From Cyclobacterium jeungdonense (GTDB lineage Bacteria > Bacteroidota > Bacteroidia > Cytophagales > Cyclobacteriaceae): a DNA stretch of 64,000 nucleotides. Made by a program: the position numbers and the translations under genes. This document shows positions 8,503 through 17,179 of this stretch, in pieces. The notes under the pieces are model-generated. The model ran no database searches. It was not told the DNA's origin and saw only the letters and a list, made by a program, of their open reading frames with translations. Every line of letters begins with the position of its first letter. Position 1 is the stretch's first letter. The DNA lies in assembly GCF_010994275.1 (NCBI RefSeq), contig NZ_WMCD01000010.1, forward strand, positions 124,001-188,000. Reading direction: 5' to 3'.

Positions 8503-9566
8503 TCGCTTGCCTCATCAAATTTCCGAAAGACCAATTGCAGCAACTCCTGTACTTCATCCGAATGCACATCCCACTTTAGGGTATTCACAAAGCTGCTATT
8601 CATCAGACTTACCGCGTCAAAAAAGCTATCTGTCCGGTCCAACTCTTCCAGTGCCTGGTCCATAAGATCCGGATTGCCCTGAAAAAGCCGCTTGGTAAAC
8701 ATGATCCGTTGGTTGATGCCCATTCCTTCTCTGATATGCTCAATACTGCCTTTCATGTAGGCATGTTCTTCCGATTCAAATCGGGCCCAAGCCAGGGCCG
8801 GATCTATACTTAAAGATCGCTCGTCGGAGGGTGCTTCCCCCGCCTCTTCATCAGCCGGAACTGCCTTTTCCAAATTATCCTCGTTAGGTTCATTGAAAGG
8901 CCGGGCAGTATGCGCTTCAGTATCCGATTCCCATAGGATCAGTTGATCCATGTCAATTGGCATAATAGCACTTATCGGGGCAAGTAATTTTTCCGGAGAC
9001 GCTTCTTCACTAAAATGACTGTCAAAGCCCTGAAGTAGTTTTTCTCTCCATGCGGGGCTCTCCGGAGACTCAGACAGAAAGTCAACAGCCGGTTGCCAGG
9101 AAGCAGCATGCCACTTAAGGTATTTACGTAAACCCTTAAAGTCTGGGCTTGATTTTAGAGCCTGTTCCTGCAACTCTTCTTCCATAAAGGAAAACGGTTC
9201 CACTGAAAGTTTCAGTGTTTTTTCCATGGAACGCTCTAAAAGGGGTTTGAAATCCTCCTGCCGGATCTTTATGGCCCTGGAAAGAGCATTCATAAAATCC
9301 TCCAACGCACTTATTACTTTTTTATCCTTGAAATCAAAAAACGGAATCCGTGATAAAAGGTCCATCTGCTCCTGCCAACTTTCGAAAAGGGATTTGATCA
9401 CCATCAGGTTTAGCTGCCTGCAAGGGGTAAGGGTAGCGATTTCCTCCCCGCTAATGGTTTCAGTTGATTCAAAAAATTCGTTGCATACCTTTTGGGTAAA
9501 TTCCCTGGAATACCAGGCAGCGTATTCCGTATTTAAACTGCGTTGTCTTTCCATATGAATCGTCAT
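8499..9566 (-). CDS. Conserved Cytophagales protein of unknown function
   Basis: I do not recognise a named domain in this 355-residue acidic, largely helical protein. It has no signal peptide or membrane segment. Residues about 225-250 are an acidic low-complexity linker. The last 80 residues contain GMGINQRIMFTKRLFQGN followed by a DQALEELD helix, a pattern I associate with C-terminal regions of hypothetical proteins in Cytophagales, where a short helical module follows an unrelated N-terminal part. It overlaps the downstream 2H phosphoesterase gene by four bases, which suggests joint function. Start chosen at the first ATG; a second ATG five codons in is equally possible. Confidence 0.7.
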   Translation of the reverse strand: MTIHMERQRSLNTEYAAWYSREFTQKVCNEFFESTETISGEEIATLTPCRQLNLMVIKSLFESWQEQMDLLSRIPFFDFKDKKVISALEDFMNALSRAIKIRQEDFKPLLERSMEKTLKLSVEPFSFMEEELQEQALKSSPDFKGLRKYLKWHAASWQPAVDFLSESPESPAWREKLLQGFDSHFSEEASPEKLLAPISAIMPIDMDQLILWESDTEAHTARPFNEPNEDNLEKAVPADEEAGEAPSDERSLSIDPALAWARFESEEHAYMKGSIEHIREGMGINQRIMFTKRLFQGNPDLMDQALEELDRTDSFFDAVSLMNSSFVNTLKWDVHSDEVQELLQLVFRKFDEASD

Positions 9567-9765
9567 TATTCGGTTAAAAGTACCTGTAAAGGTAGGGATT
9601 TTATCCTTTAAAGAAAGGATGCATTGCCTAACAAGAGACTCGCAAGGGTGTAAAAAAACAGATAAAAACCCCTAATTTTGAGGATTCCAATGGAGCCCTT
9701 ATATTTCTGTCTGCCTTTGGTGCTGTTATTGGATAGTCGTTGTTGTTAATCCTATTTTTATTACC

Positions 9766-10353
9766 ATGTTTATCGAACCTTCGTTAGGAAATCACGATCA
9801 AGCTGCTCGAAAAGGGCAGGTAGAAGTTATCTGCGGATCCATGTTTTCTGGCAAAACTGAAGAGCTAATCCGAAGATTAAACCGCGCCCTGATCGCCCGG
9901 CAAAAGGTTGAGATTTTCAAACCTGCCTTGGACCAGCGGTACCATGAGGAAAATGTGGTGTCCCACAACGAAAGCATCATCCGTTCCACCCCGGTTCAAT
10001 TTGCAAACGATATCCTATTATTGGCGGGAAACTGCGATGTGGTGGGCATCGACGAAGTTCAGTTTTTCGACAATCAAATCATCTCCGTGGCCGAACAGCT
10101 GGCCCATGCTGGAGTGCGGGTAATCCTGGCGGGCCTGGATATGGATTTTGAAGGGAAGCCCTTTGAACCCATGCCTCAATTAATGGCCATCGCGGAGTAC
10201 GTAACCAAGGTACATGCCATTTGCATGAAATGTGGGGATTTGGCCGCTTTCAGTTACCGGCTCTCCGGTGAGAAATCCAAAGTCATGCTGGGAGAAAAAG
10301 AGAGTTATGAAGCCCGATGCCGCAGGTGTTTTTACCAGGGCAAGGAATCCTAA
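9766..10353 (+). CDS. tdk: Thymidine kinase
   Basis: The 195-residue product is a full-length type II thymidine kinase. The P-loop GSMFSGKT lies at residues 24-31, and the DEVQFF lid/Walker B-like motif follows near residue 95. Four Cys (153 and 156 in CMKC; 185 and 188 in CRRC) form the structural zinc site. The enzyme phosphorylates thymidine with ATP in the salvage pathway. The recO start follows four bases after the stop codon, so the two genes probably share a transcript. Confidence 0.96.
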   Translation: MFIEPSLGNHDQAARKGQVEVICGSMFSGKTEELIRRLNRALIARQKVEIFKPALDQRYHEENVVSHNESIIRSTPVQFANDILLLAGNCDVVGIDEVQFFDNQIISVAEQLAHAGVRVILAGLDMDFEGKPFEPMPQLMAIAEYVTKVHAICMKCGDLAAFSYRLSGEKSKVMLGEKESYEARCRRCFYQGKES

Positions 10354-10357
10354 TACC

Positions 10358-11044
10358 ATGCTACGAAAGACCAGCGGTATCGTCATTAACTATATCAAAT
10401 ACAGGGAAACGTCTATTATCGTACGGATTTTTACCCGGGATTTGGGTCTAAAGACCTATTTGGTGAACGGCGTCAGGAGTGAGAAGTCTAAAACCAAGAT
10501 GGCCCATTTCCAACCGCTTACCCTACTGGAACTGGTCGTGTATGATAAGGAAAACGCCAACCTTAACCGGATTTCGGAAGTCAAACTGGCCAACGCTTTT
10601 CAGCGCATCCCTTTTGATTTTTACCGTTCGGGTATTAGCTTGTTTATGGGGGAAATCCTGGGAAAAGTCGTGGTGGATAATTACCAGAATGAAGTCCTTT
10701 TTGATTACCTTTTCAGACTCATCCTAAAACTTGACAGCTCCGAATTCAAACCGGGTCCTTTTATTCTTCTTTTCCTGATTCGTACCTCCCGGTATTTGGG
10801 ATTTGAGCCGGAAGACGCTAAGGAGTTTTACCTTCAACTGCCAGTGGAACAAACCGGAAACACACATCAAGAAAAAATAAATTACCTGGACCAGTTGTTG
10901 GATAGCGAAGGAACACTCCTCCCCGCCCTTCCTGCGCATCTGAAAAGAATGTTGATTGATGACTGGATCCTATTCTATAAAATTCACATTGACGGGTTCG
11001 GAGACATTAAATCCCTTGCCGTCCTGCGAACACTGGTCAAATAG
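10358..11044 (+). CDS. recO: DNA repair protein RecO
   Basis: Starting at ATG 10358, directly after tdk, the product is 228 residues. A longer in-frame opening from 10232 exists but would overlap tdk by 120 bases in another frame, so the later start is chosen. The N-terminus TSGIVINYIKYRETSIIVRIFT and the following FTRDLGL are typical of the RecO OB-fold, and the helical C-terminal part fits PF02565. RecO helps load RecA on SSB-coated single-stranded DNA in the RecFOR pathway. The Cys zinc motif seen in some RecO proteins is absent, as is common in Bacteroidota. Confidence 0.93.
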   Translation: MLRKTSGIVINYIKYRETSIIVRIFTRDLGLKTYLVNGVRSEKSKTKMAHFQPLTLLELVVYDKENANLNRISEVKLANAFQRIPFDFYRSGISLFMGEILGKVVVDNYQNEVLFDYLFRLILKLDSSEFKPGPFILLFLIRTSRYLGFEPEDAKEFYLQLPVEQTGNTHQEKINYLDQLLDSEGTLLPALPAHLKRMLIDDWILFYKIHIDGFGDIKSLAVLRTLVK

Positions 11045-11054
11045 CTGTCTTTTT

Positions 11055-11813
11055 TTATTCCACTCGGATATTTCGGGAAATTGAGGTATAGTTACCCGGA
11101 ATTGGTTGGCCGGTTTCGGAATTCAGCAGGCGGATAAAAAGGTCGTAGTTTCCTTTGGGAATCCCTGATAGGGAAAGTGCTTCCACTTTTTGGGTACGGA
11201 GCGTATAATCTCCTAATTCAACCTGAATAGCCAGCCCGTCCAATTCTGGGTCTCCGCCTAAATAAATGAAATCAATCAGAATTGGCTCCCCTTCGGCAAA
11301 TTGCTGCTGATCCCTGGGTAAGTGAAGTAGAAGGGATGGCTGTAGGTGGTCCTCGGAAAGTTCGGCCCCTCCTACCGAAAAGTACCTTTCGGAGAAATTA
11401 CCGTATTCTTTTAGCGCAAGACCCTGCTCGTCCAGCAAAAAAGTCACCGCTCGGTATGTCCCCTTGTCCAATTCCATCTGAAAAGAGGGAGTCGAATGGG
11501 CTTTCGGGGTAGCCCCATTTAAGGAAAGGATAAACGGTCTTTCTTTGCCCAAGGGATAATTCCGGATATTAACGGAAAAGAGCACCTTCCCAGGTTCAAA
11601 ATCTTCATTTCCGGTCGGTGAATAAATGTCTACCATGGCATCCGGCATACCTGCTACCGGTATTTCTTTAAATTCCGGGGCCGGTGCCAGAGGCTCCGCA
11701 GTGCCTTCTGACTGTGAAAGGACCCGGGATTCATTTTTATTGTCCGAAGAGTCACAAGAAACGAACAAAAGCAGGCAAAAACAAGCAGCATAAATGCAGG
11801 GATAAACCTTCAT
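11055..11813 (-). CDS. Lipoprotein of unknown function
   Basis: I chose ATG 11813 because it puts a good lipoprotein signal at the N-terminus (basic start, hydrophobic core, LLFVSC); an upstream ATG at 11837 would add eight uncharged residues ahead of it. The mature protein, about 230 residues, is rich in beta-strand and contains two similar segments (PGKVLFSVNIRNYPLG near residue 80 and EGEPILIDFIYLGGD near 180), suggesting two Ig-like domains. No enzyme motif is visible. It converges with recO with a ten-base gap. Confidence 0.7.
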   Translation of the reverse strand: MKVYPCIYAACFCLLLFVSCDSSDNKNESRVLSQSEGTAEPLAPAPEFKEIPVAGMPDAMVDIYSPTGNEDFEPGKVLFSVNIRNYPLGKERPFILSLNGATPKAHSTPSFQMELDKGTYRAVTFLLDEQGLALKEYGNFSERYFSVGGAELSEDHLQPSLLLHLPRDQQQFAEGEPILIDFIYLGGDPELDGLAIQVELGDYTLRTQKVEALSLSGIPKGNYDLFIRLLNSETGQPIPGNYTSISRNIRVE

Positions 11814-11890
11814 AGAAACGGAGTTAAAAGCAAACAAAGGTATTTAATTTTACCCCAAAAAAAATTACCTTGCAACAAACTTGATAATGA

Positions 11891-12874
11891 ATGAGCGAAA
11901 TATTATTTGATGAAGTCCCTTCTCTGGATCTGGCTGATTTTACTTCGGGGAGTCCCGAAAAAAAAGCTTCTTTTGTGAAAAACCTGAGTGATGCCTACCA
12001 AAACATAGGGTTCGTAGCCATAAAAAACCATGGCTTGCATCAATCCCTCCAGGATGAGTTATACGAAGCCATTCAGTCTTTTTTTTCTTTACCTGACAAG
12101 GTGAAATCAGCTTATGAAAAGCCGGAAATTGGCTTTCAACGCGGATACACTGGCAAAGGAAAGGAGCACGCCAAAGGTAGGAATACCGGAGATTTGAAAG
12201 AATTTTACCATGTTGGGCAGGAGCTGGATTGGATTCCTGAGGATGATGTGGTAAAAGCCGATTATCCTGCCAATGTCTGGCCAAATGAAGTCTCTCATTT
12301 CAAAGCCATTTCATTAAAAGCGTTTCAAACAATAGAAGCGGCCGGCAAGCACATGTTGCGGGCCATCGCACTCAGTCTCGGATTGGAAGAATCATACTTT
12401 GACGATAAGGTGCTTCACGGTAATTCTATTTTGCGATCCATTCATTACTTCCCGATTACCAACCCCGAAGAAGTGCCTGCAGATGCCGTCAGGGCAGCCG
12501 AACACGGTGACATCAACCTGATTACCTTATTAATGGGGGCAAGTGCTGACGGACTGGAGGTATTACGGAGGGATGGCAAATGGATCCCCATTACTGCCTT
12601 ACCGGAACAATTGGTAGTAAATGTTGGCGATATGTTGGAAAGGTTAACCAACAAAAAGCTAAAATCCACCATACACCGGGTGGTGAATCCACCCCGGGAA
12701 AAAATGAACAGCAGCAGGTATTCCATTCCTTTTTTTATGCATCCCCGGTCAGAAATGGATCTTAGCTGCCTCGAAGACTGTGTAGATCGTGATCATCCGA
12801 AAACATATGAGGATTGTACGGCCGGTGAGTTTCTGGAAGAAAGACTAAAAGAATTGGGACTGAAAAAAAAGTAG
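11891..12874 (+). CDS. 2-oxoglutarate/Fe(II)-dependent oxygenase, isopenicillin N synthase-like fold
   Basis: The 327-residue product has the DIOX_N domain (GFVAIKNHG near residue 40) and a 2OG-FeII_Oxy domain. The iron ligands are His205 and Asp207 (EHGDIN) and His262 (IHRVVNP), and Arg276-x-Ser278 (RYSIPFF) should bind the 2-oxoglutarate carboxylate. These are all the residues required for activity. The Arg-x-Ser motif favours a normal 2-oxoglutarate user over true isopenicillin N synthase. Substrate is unknown; there are no beta-lactam genes nearby. The ChrA-like gene follows after four bases, so they are probably co-transcribed. Confidence 0.88.
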   Translation: MSEILFDEVPSLDLADFTSGSPEKKASFVKNLSDAYQNIGFVAIKNHGLHQSLQDELYEAIQSFFSLPDKVKSAYEKPEIGFQRGYTGKGKEHAKGRNTGDLKEFYHVGQELDWIPEDDVVKADYPANVWPNEVSHFKAISLKAFQTIEAAGKHMLRAIALSLGLEESYFDDKVLHGNSILRSIHYFPITNPEEVPADAVRAAEHGDINLITLLMGASADGLEVLRRDGKWIPITALPEQLVVNVGDMLERLTNKKLKSTIHRVVNPPREKMNSSRYSIPFFMHPRSEMDLSCLEDCVDRDHPKTYEDCTAGEFLEERLKELGLKKK

Positions 12875-12878
12875 TCGG

Positions 12879-14090
12879 ATGATGACCATCAGGAGAGTAC
12901 GGTTTTACATTTATTTAAAGGATGTGCTGGTACTTTCCTTAACTGCATTTGGAGGACCACAAGTCTTTCTGGCCATGGTTATTGACATAATGGTTCGAAA
13001 AAGAGGTTACCTGTCCGAAAAAGACCTGATTGAATTAAATGCGCTTTGCCTGATTTTGCCAGGTCCTACATCCACCCAAACGATTTCTGCCATAGGGTTT
13101 AGAATAGGCGGCCCTACCCTTGCTTACCTATCCCTGTTGGTATGGATATTTCCAGCCACCACCCTGATGATCGGTACCGCATTCCTGATAGACTATTTGC
13201 AAGCCAACACGGAAGGAGCTTTAGGTTTTGCCAAATTTATACAGCCCATGGCCATCGGGTTTATTTTGTATGCCGCCCAGATTACCATAAAAAAAATGAT
13301 TCACACCGTAGAAGCAGCCATCCTGATGATGATCGCTGCTTTTGTGGCCTTTTTTTACAATTCTCCCTTTATTTTTCCCATCATGCTGTTCATTGGTGGG
13401 TTGATCACCACACATAATTATAACAAGCAGCCGGTAATTGAGGAGAAATCCAAAATCAACATCTCCTGGCGAAATTTCATACTATGGGCAGCTGTTCTCG
13501 TGGCAGCGGCCGTCCTGGGGCATTATACCCGACTGTTGCCTGTCAGGCTATTCGAAAACTTTTACCGAAACGGCAGCCTAATATTTGGCGGGGGGCAGGT
13601 ATTGGTTCCATATCTCTATACCGAATTTGTGGAATTCAAAAATTACCTGAGCTCGGAAGAGTTCCTCACAGGCTATGCCATTTCCCAAAGTATCCCGGGC
13701 CCCACCTTTAGCATCAGCTCGTACATAGGAGCTCTGTCAATGCGGGAATGGGGGGTTACCGGTTTGGTTACTGGCGGCCTTATTGCAGCGGCAGGTATCT
13801 TTTTACCCGGTACATTTCTGATTTTTTTCGTTATCCGATTCTGGGACGGACTTAAAAAATACCGACCCGTACGTGCTGCCCTGGAAGGGATCAATGCAGT
13901 AAGTTGCGGCATGTTGATCGCAGCGGCTTATTTATTGTTTGAGCCCCTGGAAAACAATCTATTTAATATCATAGCCATCATTGGTACCTATGCCCTACTG
14001 CAATTTACAAAGATTCCCTCCCCGTTAATCATCGTGATGGGACTGGCCGCAGGCATTTCTTACCAATGGATACTAAAAGCCTTTGGCTAA
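12879..14090 (+). CDS. Chromate transporter family protein (ChrA-like)
   Basis: The 403-residue membrane protein contains two copies of the chromate-transporter domain: FGGPQVFLAMV near residue 25 and its counterpart FGGGQVLVPYLY near residue 233, each followed by an SIPGP/LPGPT motif (LILPGPTST near 58; SQSIPGPTFS near 270). This bidomain form is the standard long CHR family. Members export chromate or related oxyanions, but many have other unknown substrates. It lies four bases after the oxygenase gene. No chrB-like regulator or reductase is nearby, so chromate resistance is not concluded. Confidence 0.85.
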   Translation: MMTIRRVRFYIYLKDVLVLSLTAFGGPQVFLAMVIDIMVRKRGYLSEKDLIELNALCLILPGPTSTQTISAIGFRIGGPTLAYLSLLVWIFPATTLMIGTAFLIDYLQANTEGALGFAKFIQPMAIGFILYAAQITIKKMIHTVEAAILMMIAAFVAFFYNSPFIFPIMLFIGGLITTHNYNKQPVIEEKSKINISWRNFILWAAVLVAAAVLGHYTRLLPVRLFENFYRNGSLIFGGGQVLVPYLYTEFVEFKNYLSSEEFLTGYAISQSIPGPTFSISSYIGALSMREWGVTGLVTGGLIAAAGIFLPGTFLIFFVIRFWDGLKKYRPVRAALEGINAVSCGMLIAAAYLLFEPLENNLFNIIAIIGTYALLQFTKIPSPLIIVMGLAAGISYQWILKAFG

Positions 14091-14173
14091 TTCCCCTTTT
14101 TTTCTTTAATTCAATCTTTAATTCATTTTTAAAAATGCAATGTTGACAAACGCCCATTTTTCCACTTTTGTAG

Positions 14174-15289
14174 ATGAAATACCCTTCCATTATTAATATT
14201 TTAATACCGGATTGCGAGTGCGGGCATACCATGGCCGTTGTGAGGTGCCTTAAAGGTTATTCGCATGTGAAGCTACATGGTTGTTCCCGCCAAGCCAAAA
14301 GTCCTTTTCGGTATTCCCGGTATAAAAGAAGTTTTACGCTTTTGTCCTCCAATACCCCAAAAGAATACATTCGGGAACTGAATGAACTGATCGAAGAAAA
14401 AAGCATCGATTTGGTACTGCCAATAGATGAAAAAACGTATCGTTTTTTTGCGGTACATACTGAATCTTTTAAGGGAAAAGTCAGGTTAGCTGCTATTTCA
14501 CCAACTGCGACCCTGGAATTAGCAACCAATAAATTTGAGCTCGCTAAATTTTGTGAAGCCAGGCAAATTCCATCTCCAAAAACCGCTTTTTTAAAAGAAT
14601 ATCAGGAAGGAAGTAACCAGTCACGTCTTGCTATTCCCCTCCCTCTCATTGTCAAACCCGAAACAGGTTGGGGAGGGAGGAATGTATACTGCATTTCCCG
14701 GGAAGAGGATTTTTTAGCGATCAAACCGACCACTCACCCACAGGAAGGGGATTACATTGTCCAGGAATATATTGATGGCTATGATATTGATATGAGCCTG
14801 CTAGCCAGAAATGGAAAAATTTTAGCCCACACCATACAAAAGGGATTTCTAAAACGAGCCAATCGCTTTGCCGCTTCCGCGGGTCTAGAGTTTCTGAAAA
14901 ACGAAGGCGTTTACGAGTCGGTAAGCAAGCTGGTAACGGAACTTGGATTTTCCGGCATTGCCCATGTAGACCTACGCTACGATACTCAGGATGGGAAATT
15001 CAAAATTATTGAAATTAATGCCCGATATTGGGGCAGCCTGATTGCTTCTTACCGGGCAGGTGTTAATTTTCCCTATCTACATATTTTATCCAGTCTGGAA
15101 GAAGAAGTACCTCCAGCTTCTTTTGATCCAATCCACTACATGGACTTTATTTCCGCTGTGAAGAAAGGCAAGCGCTCTCTATTTTCAACCAAAAGCCTTC
15201 CATTTCAATGGAAAGACACGGATTATCAATTTTTCCTGGCCGACCCCATCGCAGAATTCTACAATGCCTGGAAGCGGAGGATCCGCTAA
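14174..15289 (+). CDS. ATP-grasp domain protein
   Basis: The 371-residue product shows the ATP-grasp layout: an N-terminal Rossmann-like pre-grasp domain (1-115), a hinge with TNKFELAKFCE at about 118-128, the nucleotide-binding segment PLIVKPETGWGG near 158-170, and the metal-binding end FKIIEINARYWGS near 275-287 with the Glu and Asn that bind Mg-ATP. Such enzymes join a carboxylate to an amine or thiol through an acyl-phosphate; it resembles the carbamoyl-phosphate-synthase-L-like group that acts on small molecules, amino acids or cell-surface sugars. No partner biosynthetic genes are adjacent, so the product is unknown. Start is the first ATG, 83 bases after the transporter. Confidence 0.8.
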   Translation: MKYPSIINILIPDCECGHTMAVVRCLKGYSHVKLHGCSRQAKSPFRYSRYKRSFTLLSSNTPKEYIRELNELIEEKSIDLVLPIDEKTYRFFAVHTESFKGKVRLAAISPTATLELATNKFELAKFCEARQIPSPKTAFLKEYQEGSNQSRLAIPLPLIVKPETGWGGRNVYCISREEDFLAIKPTTHPQEGDYIVQEYIDGYDIDMSLLARNGKILAHTIQKGFLKRANRFAASAGLEFLKNEGVYESVSKLVTELGFSGIAHVDLRYDTQDGKFKIIEINARYWGSLIASYRAGVNFPYLHILSSLEEEVPPASFDPIHYMDFISAVKKGKRSLFSTKSLPFQWKDTDYQFFLADPIAEFYNAWKRRIR

Positions 15290-16007
15290 TGCCTACCAAT
15301 AAGTCGAATAAAGAGTCAACCTGGCAATATCTCGCTGACGTAACGGACCTGATTACAAGTTTGGAATGACCTCAAAAGGGCAGTTTTCCGACTATATACC
15401 TGAATATAACACCTGATTCTGGAAACAATTTATTGACAGAAAGGTAAAAGCTACCGATTAGATCACTACAAACTCAAATAATTTATTAAAATACATGTTA
15501 GGGTTAAAATTTAAACCGGCTTTTACAGTATTTATGCTTTGAGACAAAAAACTGGTTTGGATTTTAACCAAAAAAAAGAAGGATCTTGTAAAGATCCTTC
15601 CGGTTGGGTTTATTTTGAACTGACTAATAGCTATAATGTTTTGGAATTTTATCAAAATGATCTTTTCCAAACGTTCAAATTCCTTTAAACATAATAAAAA
15701 TGTAGCAGAAACCAATAAAAACCGATAAAAATTTTTTTAACGGATTAGCCTGGTAAGTATCTACAGATTGGAAATCACAGGTAATAGATCCCTAGAAAAT
15801 TGTTTTTCAGCACTTTAAAGAAAAGGAAGGCTAATAGTAAGCAAGTAGGTAAAAAAGGATTCTCTATTTTACGGATGGGGAATTTGATTCTATTCCTCAA
15901 TTGTTTAACTTAAACTTTGTAAATATGTCTGGAATTAATTGAATCAATAGTTTTAGTTTTAGCCTGAAAAGGCTCAATAGCATACGAAATCGAACGTATT
16001 TTTCACT
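15290..16007. other. Long intergenic region with no clear gene
   Basis: About 700 AT-rich bases before nrfH. I find no frame with protein-like character on either strand; a minus-strand opening at 15458-15715 is AT-driven. The clear structure is the hairpin at 15578-15600 listed separately. Upstream of nrfH, 15938-15948 is an 11-base palindrome (ATTGA-A-TCAAT), and a weak AAACTTTG near 15911 could be part of a promoter. Confidence 0.45.
15570..15600 (-). terminator. Perfect 10-bp hairpin with T-run on the minus strand
   Basis: Bases 15578-15587 and 15591-15600 are perfectly complementary with a three-base loop. Read on the minus strand the stem is followed by eight T residues (15577-15570), the form of an intrinsic terminator. 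No minus-strand gene is visible upstream of it, so it either ends an unrecognised small RNA or is a leftover. Confidence 0.65.
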
Positions 16008-16637
16008 ATGAGACCAGGATTAAAATTAAAACGGTTTCTTTTCCAGTACAGTCTGGTTCCTCCACACAAATGGAGGCCGGCAGCTACAGGAATGGTTGCC
16101 GTCTTTTTTGGTTTAGGTTTGTATCTGTTACGCCTCAGTAACGCTGCCTCCTATCTTTCCGATGACCCCCAGGCTTGTGTCAATTGCCATATCATGACGC
16201 CGCAATACATTACCTGGAACCATAGCTCCCATAGGGAAGTGGCACATTGCAACGATTGCCATGTACCCCATAATAATGTATTTAACAAATACTTCCTTAA
16301 AGCCAAGGATGGGTTATACCATGCCTCTATTTTCACCGCGAGGGCGGAACCGGAGGCCATTAAAGCGTTGGGACCTTCCATCGAAGTGATCCAGAACAAT
16401 TGCATCCGATGCCACGAAACCCAGGTGACCGATGCCCGGATGTTGGGCTTTACAGCGGACCATTTTGAACATCGAACCGACCGGACTTGCTGGGAATGCC
16501 ACCGTGAAGTATCTCATGGAAAGTTTAAGAGCCTTTCTGCCACCGGGCACCAGATTGAACCTATTCGTGCCCATGCACCAGAGGACCTTTCCATTATCCC
16601 GCCATGGCTGGAAACCATTATGAATGAGAACAACTAA
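16008..16637 (+). CDS. nrfH: Cytochrome c nitrite reductase small subunit NrfH, apparently intact
   Basis: This 209-residue NapC/NirT/NrfH-family protein has one N-terminal membrane anchor (about residues 27-45) followed by four c-type heme motifs: CVNCH at 57, CNDCH at 81, CIRCH at 132 and CWECH at 161. NrfH takes electrons from menaquinol and gives them to the NrfA nitrite reductase in the periplasm, supporting nitrite reduction to ammonium. Here the partner gene directly downstream is a heme-less remnant, so NrfH is orphaned. The reading frame shows no damage, which means either that the loss of nrfA is recent or that NrfH now serves another acceptor. Heme attachment would also need a cytochrome assembly system; the copy in this operon is broken. 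Confidence 0.92.
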   Translation: MRPGLKLKRFLFQYSLVPPHKWRPAATGMVAVFFGLGLYLLRLSNAASYLSDDPQACVNCHIMTPQYITWNHSSHREVAHCNDCHVPHNNVFNKYFLKAKDGLYHASIFTARAEPEAIKALGPSIEVIQNNCIRCHETQVTDARMLGFTADHFEHRTDRTCWECHREVSHGKFKSLSATGHQIEPIRAHAPEDLSIIPPWLETIMNENN

Positions 16638-16651
16638 TAACCCCATCTATC

Positions 16652-17123
16652 ATGAAGAATTGGATACTTTTCGGAATCACAGTTGTAGTAGAATTTCTTT
16701 TGGCCATGTTGAGATACACCATAATGGACCGGAAAACGGAAGCGCGATTTGCTTACCAACCAACCGTCCAGATGGAAGGGATTGAGCCCCGCGATTCGGT
16801 TTGGGGACTGAATTACCCCATGCAATACCAATCTTATCAAAAAACAGCAGACACTACTTTCAGCAGCCTTTGCAATACCAGCGGGTCCAGGGACCTGTTG
16901 GAGGATAACCCTGAAATTGTAATTCTTTGAGCGGGATATGGTTTCAGTAAAGATTACACGCATCCCAGAGGCCATTCCTACGCAGTGGAAGGTATTCGGG
17001 AGACCTTGCGAACCGGAGCTCCCATGGAGGCGGGAGAAGGCCCCATGCCGAGTGGCTGAAAGAAGGAAAAGCCAGGGAATCCAGAATGGAAACCGCGACT
17101 GTCATCGGGAGGTAAAATCCTTC
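16652..17123 (+). pseudogene. nrfA: nrfA remnant (ammonia-forming cytochrome c nitrite reductase)
   Basis: The first 92 codons match the start of NrfA: N-terminal membrane segment, then EPRDSVWG, YQSYQKTADTTF and LLEDNPEIVIL. The expected next residue is Trp, but the codon is TGA at 16928-16930. The same frame continues beyond it with the family sequence AGYGFSKDYTHPRGHSYAVE and IRETLRTGAP, then hits a second stop near 17065. Normal NrfA is about 480-510 residues with five hemes including a CxxCK active-site heme; here no CxxCH or CxxCK is present at all, so everything from the catalytic heme onward has been deleted. It cannot be a functional reductase. The intact nrfH lies 14 bases upstream and the porin-like gene 57 bases downstream. 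Confidence 0.9.
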
Positions 17124-17179
17124 CCCATTCCTGTTTCTTATTATTTTACCCAATTACCATTCAACTGTTATCTATTCCT

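Noticed and set aside
11891..12874. True isopenicillin N synthase
   Set aside because: Only the fold and iron/2-oxoglutarate residues are seen; the Arg-x-Ser motif favours 2-oxoglutarate use and no beta-lactam genes are nearby.
12879..14090. Chromate resistance operon
   Set aside because: Family homology alone; no chrB or reductase gene is present.
15458..15715. 85-codon minus-strand opening
   Set aside because: AT-driven composition, crosses a strong terminator hairpin and has no recognisable sequence.
15938..15948. ATTGA-A-TCAAT palindrome as an Fnr site before nrfH
   Set aside because: Half-sites are separated by one base, not four, so it does not match the Crp/Fnr box; no fully matched promoter lies at the right distance.
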